A stretch of 64,000 bases of DNA from Leisingera sp. ANG-M1. Its GTDB lineage: Bacteria > Pseudomonadota > Alphaproteobacteria > Rhodobacterales > Rhodobacteraceae. The stretch spans positions 124,001 to 188,000 of the forward strand of contig NZ_JWLC01000007.1 of assembly GCF_000813745.1 (NCBI RefSeq), in the 5' to 3' direction. The position numbers and the translations under genes are program-made. Shown here one piece after another: positions 59,845 through 64,000 of the stretch. The stretch's first letter is position 1; each line of letters begins with the position of its first letter. Under the pieces are notes generated by a model. That model saw nothing but the letters and a program-made list of their open reading frames with translations. It made no database searches and was not told the origin of the DNA.

Positions 59845-61130
59845 TCATCGGCATCTCCATTCTCATCATCTGCTTCCTGCTGCTGATCGGCGTCTCGGTA
59901 CCGCTGTCCTTCGGCGGGGTGCTGGTGTTCCTGTGGCTGTTCGGCGGCCATGACGTGGCGGGCTACCTGCCCTCGGGCCACTGGAAGATGAACTCGGTCG
60001 TGCTGCTGGCGATTCCGCTGTTCATCATGGCCGGCGCGATCATGGAAAAAGGCAAGATCGCCGGACCCTTGGTCAACCTGGCCGAGCTGTTCGTGGGCCA
60101 TATCAAGGGCGGCCTGACAGCAGCAGCGGTTGTGGCTTCGGCGGTCTTCGGGGCCATCTCCGGTTCGGGCGCGGCCACGCTGACATGCATCGGCGGCATC
60201 ATGATGCCGCACCTTCGTGAGGCGAAGTACCCTCAAGGCATGTCGGCAGCCCTGATCGTGGCGGCGAGCCCCTTGGGCCTGCTGATCCCGCCATCGGCGG
60301 CGCAGATCCTTTATGCCTGGGTGACCCAGCAGTCGGTGCTGAAGTGCTTTTTGTCCACCGTTGTGCCGGGCATCATCCTGGTGACGCTGCTGTGCATCGT
60401 GAACTTCTTCATGCTGCGCAAGAACCAGGACATCGTGCTGACCGACCGGCCGCAGCACTTCCTGCGTGAATGGCGCAAACGGTCTGCGATCGCCATGCCC
60501 GCCTTCCTGATGCCCGCGATCATCCTGGGCGGCATCTATGGCGGCATCATGACCCCGACCGAGGCTGCGGGCGTCGCCGTGCTCTATGCGATCCCGATCG
60601 GCATCTACATCTACAAGGGCCTGACCTGGCGCACCCTGCTGCTGACCCTGCGCCAGTCCGGTGTCACCATCGGCGTGGTGATGGCGATGATCTTCATGGT
60701 GCTGATCGTGTCGCGCTTCCTGATCTTCGAAGACATCCCGACCCTGGCCAAGGAACTGGTCTATTCGGTGTCCTCAAACCCGATCATCATCCTCTTGATG
60801 GTGAACATCGTGATGATCCTGATCGGGATGCTGATGGACGACATCTCCGGGCTCTTGCTGTCGGCGCCTCTGCTGCTGCCGATCGTGACCTCGGTGGGCA
60901 TGGACCCGGTGCATTTCGCGGCTGTTCTGGGCGTGAACCTCGGGATGGCGAACATCACCCCGCCGACTGCGCCGCTGCTCTACCTGGGCGCGCGGGTGAC
61001 GGACACGCCGGTGAACACCATGCTGAAGCCGATCCTGATGTTTATCGCGTTTGCCTGGCTGCCGACGCTGATCATCACCACCTACGTGCCCTCTGTGGCG
61101 CTGTGGCTGCCGACGCTGATCTTCGGCTGA
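59841..61130 (+). CDS. dctM: TRAP transporter large permease (DctM family)
   Basis: A 429-residue protein with about 12 helices. It has the typical DctM blocks GAISGSGAATLTCIGGIMMPH near residue 110, ASPLGLLIPPSAAQILYAW near 140 and MTPTEAAGVAVLYAIPIG near 235. ATG 59841 overlaps the dctQ stop; the longer open frame upstream is the shadow of dctQ. It is followed by 103 bases and then soxB on the same strand, so import and oxidation are probably co-transcribed. Confidence 0.94.
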   Translation: MIIGISILIICFLLLIGVSVPLSFGGVLVFLWLFGGHDVAGYLPSGHWKMNSVVLLAIPLFIMAGAIMEKGKIAGPLVNLAELFVGHIKGGLTAAAVVASAVFGAISGSGAATLTCIGGIMMPHLREAKYPQGMSAALIVAASPLGLLIPPSAAQILYAWVTQQSVLKCFLSTVVPGIILVTLLCIVNFFMLRKNQDIVLTDRPQHFLREWRKRSAIAMPAFLMPAIILGGIYGGIMTPTEAAGVAVLYAIPIGIYIYKGLTWRTLLLTLRQSGVTIGVVMAMIFMVLIVSRFLIFEDIPTLAKELVYSVSSNPIIILLMVNIVMILIGMLMDDISGLLLSAPLLLPIVTSVGMDPVHFAAVLGVNLGMANITPPTAPLLYLGARVTDTPVNTMLKPILMFIAFAWLPTLIITTYVPSVALWLPTLIFG

Positions 61131-61233
61131 GGCAAACTCCCTACCGGGGCAGAAAACTCCCGGCCATGTTTGAACAAGCTCCTTGCCGGCCCGCTCTGCC
61201 GGGGCGGCAAGACCAACCAAGAGACTCCTGAAA

Positions 61234-62478
61234 ATGCAACGATATTCATTCCTGAATATCCTGGGCAAAAGCCTAGGGTATCATAAGGGCTGGCAGCGCG
61301 CCTGGCGCGACCCCGAGCCCAAACCGGCCTATGATGTGATCATCATCGGCGGCGGCGGCCATGGCCTGGCGACCGCATACTATCTGGCCAAGGAACACGG
61401 CATCACCAATGTCGCGATCCTGGAAAAGGGCTGGATCGGCGGCGGCAACACCGGGCGCAACACCACCGTTGTGCGCTCCAACTACCTGTGGGACGACAGC
61501 TCGGCCATCTACGAGCATTCGATGAAGCTCTGGGAAGGGCTGACCCAGGAGCTGAACTACAACCTGATGTTCTCGCAGCGCGGGCTCTGCTTCCTCGCGC
61601 ATTCCGAGCATGAGATGCAGGAGATCCAGCGCCGCGGCAATGCGATCCACCTGAACGGCATCGAGAATGAGTTCCTGACACCCGGCCAGGTCAAGGAGAT
61701 GATCCCCGAGATCAACATCGACTGCCGCTATCCGGTGATGGGCGCACTGCTGCAGAAACGCGCAGGCACAGCCCGCCATGACGCGGTGGCCTGGGGCTAT
61801 GCCCGTGCGGCGGACAGCCTTGGCGTGGATATCATCCAGAACTGCGAGGTTACCGGCTTCGACATCCAAGGCGGCCGGGTGATGGGGGTGAAAACCACCC
61901 GCGGCGACATCCGCTCGAACCGCGTGGGCGTGGTGGCAGCGGGCCATACCTCGGTTGTGATGCAGAAGGCGGGCGTGGAGATGCCGCTGGAATCAGTGCC
62001 GCTGCAGGCGCTGGTCTCCGAGCCGATCAAACCGGTCATCGACTGCGTTCTGATGTCCAACGGCATCCACGTCTATGTCAGCCAGTCCGACAAGGGCGAG
62101 TTGGTGGTGGGCGCAGGCACCGACCCGCAGAACTCCTATTCGCAGCGCGGGGGCTTGGATGCGGTCGACCATGTGATCGGCCCGCTGATCGAACTGATGC
62201 CGATCTTCTCGCGCCTTCGGATGATGCGGCAATGGGCCGGGATCGTGGATATCTCGCCCGACCGCTCGCCGATCATCAGCCATACCGAAGTCGATGGCCT
62301 GTACGTCAACTCAGGCTGGGGCACCGGCGGTTTCAAAGCGACACCCGGCTCGGGCAACGTCTTTGCCGCCAGCCTTGCCCAGGACGCGTTGCACACCATC
62401 GCCAAACCCTTCTCGCTTGACCGCTTCACCTCCGGCCGCCTGGTCGACGAGGCCGCTGCGGCTGCGGCTGCCCACTAA
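61234..62478 (+). CDS. soxB: Sarcosine oxidase beta subunit
   Basis: A 414-residue flavoprotein. It opens SFLNILGKSLGYHKGWQRAW, characteristic of SoxB, with the FAD motif VIIIGGGGHGLATAYYLA near residue 34 and GLYVNSGWGTGGFKATPGSG near the end. With SoxA, SoxD and SoxG it oxidises sarcosine to glycine, giving 5,10-methylenetetrahydrofolate and H2O2. ATG 61234 is preferred since SoxB starts close to QRYSFLN; the Shine-Dalgarno is weak. It leads soxB-soxD-soxA. Confidence 0.94.
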   Translation: MQRYSFLNILGKSLGYHKGWQRAWRDPEPKPAYDVIIIGGGGHGLATAYYLAKEHGITNVAILEKGWIGGGNTGRNTTVVRSNYLWDDSSAIYEHSMKLWEGLTQELNYNLMFSQRGLCFLAHSEHEMQEIQRRGNAIHLNGIENEFLTPGQVKEMIPEINIDCRYPVMGALLQKRAGTARHDAVAWGYARAADSLGVDIIQNCEVTGFDIQGGRVMGVKTTRGDIRSNRVGVVAAGHTSVVMQKAGVEMPLESVPLQALVSEPIKPVIDCVLMSNGIHVYVSQSDKGELVVGAGTDPQNSYSQRGGLDAVDHVIGPLIELMPIFSRLRMMRQWAGIVDISPDRSPIISHTEVDGLYVNSGWGTGGFKATPGSGNVFAASLAQDALHTIAKPFSLDRFTSGRLVDEAAAAAAAH

Positions 62479-62489
62479 GGAGAATGCGC

Positions 62490-62831
62490 ATGATCCAAGT
62501 AGACTGCCCCTTCTGCGGCAAACGCAACCTGACGGAATTCACCTATGGCGGCGAAGCCCACATCGCGCGGCCGGAAAACATCGCCGAAATCAGCGATGCG
62601 GAGTTCGCCCGCTATCTGTTCACCCGCAAGAACCCCAAGGGCACCCACCAGGAGCGCTGGAACCACGCGATGGGCTGCCGCCGCTGGTTCAACGCGGTGC
62701 GCCACACGGTGACCGACCAGTTCTGGGCCACTTACAAGGTGGGCGAGACCGCACCGCTGCCGCCCGCAGGCTGGGACGGCGTCCTGTCGAAATCCGAATT
62801 CGAAGCAACCACTGAAACCGGGGCCAAGTAA
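62490..62831 (+). CDS. soxD: Sarcosine oxidase delta subunit
   Basis: A 113-residue protein. The zinc-binding Cys pair is CPFCG (Cys6, Cys9), and the second cluster includes ERWNHAMGCRRWFNAVRH (~55-70). SoxD stabilises the heterotetramer. ATG 62490 has AAGGAG seven bases upstream; the ATG at 62484 would leave almost no spacing. It follows soxB by 11 bases and soxA starts one base after its stop. Confidence 0.94.
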   Translation: MIQVDCPFCGKRNLTEFTYGGEAHIARPENIAEISDAEFARYLFTRKNPKGTHQERWNHAMGCRRWFNAVRHTVTDQFWATYKVGETAPLPPAGWDGVLSKSEFEATTETGAK

Positions 62832-62832
62832 G

Positions 62833-64000
62833 ATGGCACAAGTAAACCGTGTAACCGGCAAAGGGCGGGTGAACCGCTCGAAACCGGTCAGCTTCACCTT
62901 CAATGGCAAAAGCTACCAGGGCTACGAGGGCGACACGCTTGCCTCAGCGCTCTTGGCCAATAATGTCAAACTGCTGGGCCGGTCGTTCAAATACCACCGC
63001 CCGCGCGGCGTCTACACCGCCGGGTCGGACGAGCCTTCAGGCCTCGTGCAGCTGGAAACCGGCGCCTATACCGAGCCGAACACCCGCGCCACCATGATCG
63101 AGCTTTATGAGGGCTTGAGTGCCGCCAGCCAGAACTGCTGGCCCTCGGTCCGCTGGGACGTGGGCGAGGTCAACAACCTCGGCTCCCGCCTGATCCCGTC
63201 GGGGTTCTACTACAAAACCTTCATGTGGCCGGCCAGCTGGTGGGAAAGCGTCTATGAGAAGGCGATCCGCCATTCCGCGGGCCTGGGCAAATGCCCCGAG
63301 GAGAACGACCCGGACGTCTATGAGCACCGCCATGTGCATTGCGACGTGCTGGTTGTCGGCATGGGGCCTGCGGGCCTGTCAGCGGCGTTGAACGCGGGGC
63401 GTAGCGGTGCGCGGGTCATCGTGCTGGATGAAAACGCCGAGGCCGGCGGCTCGCTGCTGACCACCGGCGAGGACATCGACAGCAAGCCCGCAGACCAGTG
63501 GATCGCCGACACCCTGGCCGAGCTGGACGCGATGGAAGAGGTGACCGTGCTGACCCGCACCACCGCCTCGGCCTATTATGACCACAACTACATCACCGCG
63601 CCCGAGCGTGTGACCAATCACTTTGGCCCGCGTCAACAAGGCGTGCGCGAGCGGTTCTGGAAAATCCGGGCGGCCCAGGTGGTGCTGGCTACCGGCGCCC
63701 ATGAACGCCCGCCGGTGTTTGCCGAAAACGACCGCCCCGGCATCATGATGGCCAGCGCTCTGCGCACCTATGTGAACCAGTACGGCGTGCTGCCGGGTAA
63801 GCAGGTGGTGATCTTCACCAACAACAACTCGGCCTATGCAGCGGCAATCGACGCCAAGGATGCCGGCGCCGAGGTCACCATCGTCGACACCCGCCCGTCG
63901 CCCTCGGGGCCTGCATTTGAAGCAGCCAAAGCCAAGGGCATCCACATCGACGAAGGCTATGGCATTGTCGCAACCAAGGGCAAGCACGGGGTCAAAGGCT
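62833..64000 (+). CDS. soxA: Sarcosine oxidase alpha subunit, 5' part (cut by window end)
   Basis: An open frame of 389 complete codons reaching the window end. The N-terminal ferredoxin-like domain (FNGKSYQGYEGDTLASALLA, LGRSFKYHRPRGVYTAGSDE) is followed by the NAD/FAD motif VLVVGMGPAGLSAALNAGRSG near residue 175. The full protein is ~1000 residues with a C-terminal aminomethyltransferase domain outside this window. It is the catalytic partner of SoxB; soxG should follow to the right. Confidence 0.93.
   Translation, partial: MAQVNRVTGKGRVNRSKPVSFTFNGKSYQGYEGDTLASALLANNVKLLGRSFKYHRPRGVYTAGSDEPSGLVQLETGAYTEPNTRATMIELYEGLSAASQNCWPSVRWDVGEVNNLGSRLIPSGFYYKTFMWPASWWESVYEKAIRHSAGLGKCPEENDPDVYEHRHVHCDVLVVGMGPAGLSAALNAGRSGARVIVLDENAEAGGSLLTTGEDIDSKPADQWIADTLAELDAMEEVTVLTRTTASAYYDHNYITAPERVTNHFGPRQQGVRERFWKIRAAQVVLATGAHERPPVFAENDRPGIMMASALRTYVNQYGVLPGKQVVIFTNNNSAYAAAIDAKDAGAEVTIVDTRPSPSGPAFEAAKAKGIHIDEGYGIVATKGKHGVKG

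Noticed and set aside
1-64000. CRISPR arrays, tRNA or rRNA genes, prophage
   Set aside because: No regularly spaced repeats, cloverleaf-like sequences or phage genes were seen by eye.

Overview
The window reads as a chromosomal accessory region of a high-GC marine alphaproteobacterium, most likely a Rhodobacteraceae of the Roseobacter group (Leisingera/Phaeobacter/Ruegeria-like). This is inferred from protein style, the density of TRAP, TTT and ABC solute transporters, and a sarcosine oxidase operon. I had no search tool, so the taxon is an inference. No rRNA, tRNA, CRISPR or phage genes were seen. Almost every gene belongs to a small catabolic cluster made of a transporter, one to several enzymes and a dedicated regulator.

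Layout. 0.2-1.7 kb: an Amt-like membrane protein that lacks both pore histidines. 1.7-7.6 kb: a dctP-dctQ-dctM-iclR TRAP operon, divergent from a GMC oxidoreductase. 7.6-10.8 kb: a LysR regulator divergent from an alcohol dehydrogenase / DUF1330 / SDR operon. 10.8-17.4 kb: a five-gene dipeptide-type ABC operon ending in lysR. 17.6-25.4 kb: rok-tctB-tctA-metallophosphoesterase divergent from tctC and a choline-sulfatase-like gene. 25.4-28.0 kb: a decayed ABC ATPase remnant, a GlxA/AraC regulator and a divergent cis-3-hydroxy-L-proline dehydratase-like enzyme.

28.5-45.1 kb is the most interesting block. A ten-gene minus-strand operon runs M24 hydrolase, binding protein, Asp/Glu-racemase-family protein, second binding protein, two permeases, ATPase, amidase, GntR regulator, GMC oxidoreductase. 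A divergent five-gene plus-strand operon runs ornithine cyclodeaminase family, aminotransferase, N-acyl-diamino-acid deacylase-like, GlxA regulator, GNAT. A separate aldehyde dehydrogenase completes the set. The palindrome ATAATATATTAT occurs upstream of all three transcription units, which suggests one GntR regulon. The gene set resembles ectoine utilisation (ehu/eut) but swaps several parts, so I propose a related but possibly undescribed substrate.

45.1-56.9 kb: another GlxA regulator; an intact IS5-type element (46269-47638) flanked by TTAG; an amino-acid ABC transporter with a FAD amine oxidase; and a divergent LysR / PLP decarboxylase / AA_synth / M20 deacylase operon. 57.0-64.0 kb: a GbdR-like GlxA regulator divergent from a TRAP transporter operon that continues into soxB, soxD and a soxA cut by the window end (sarcosine oxidase).

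Three themes recur. Compatible-solute or methylated-amine catabolism is likely throughout (choline sulfatase-like, BetA-like, hydroxyproline dehydratase-like, sarcosine oxidase). Regulators sit inside or at the end of the operons they probably control. All seven periplasmic-binding-protein genes are followed, within 8-24 nt of the stop codon, by a hairpin that separates them from the next gene.
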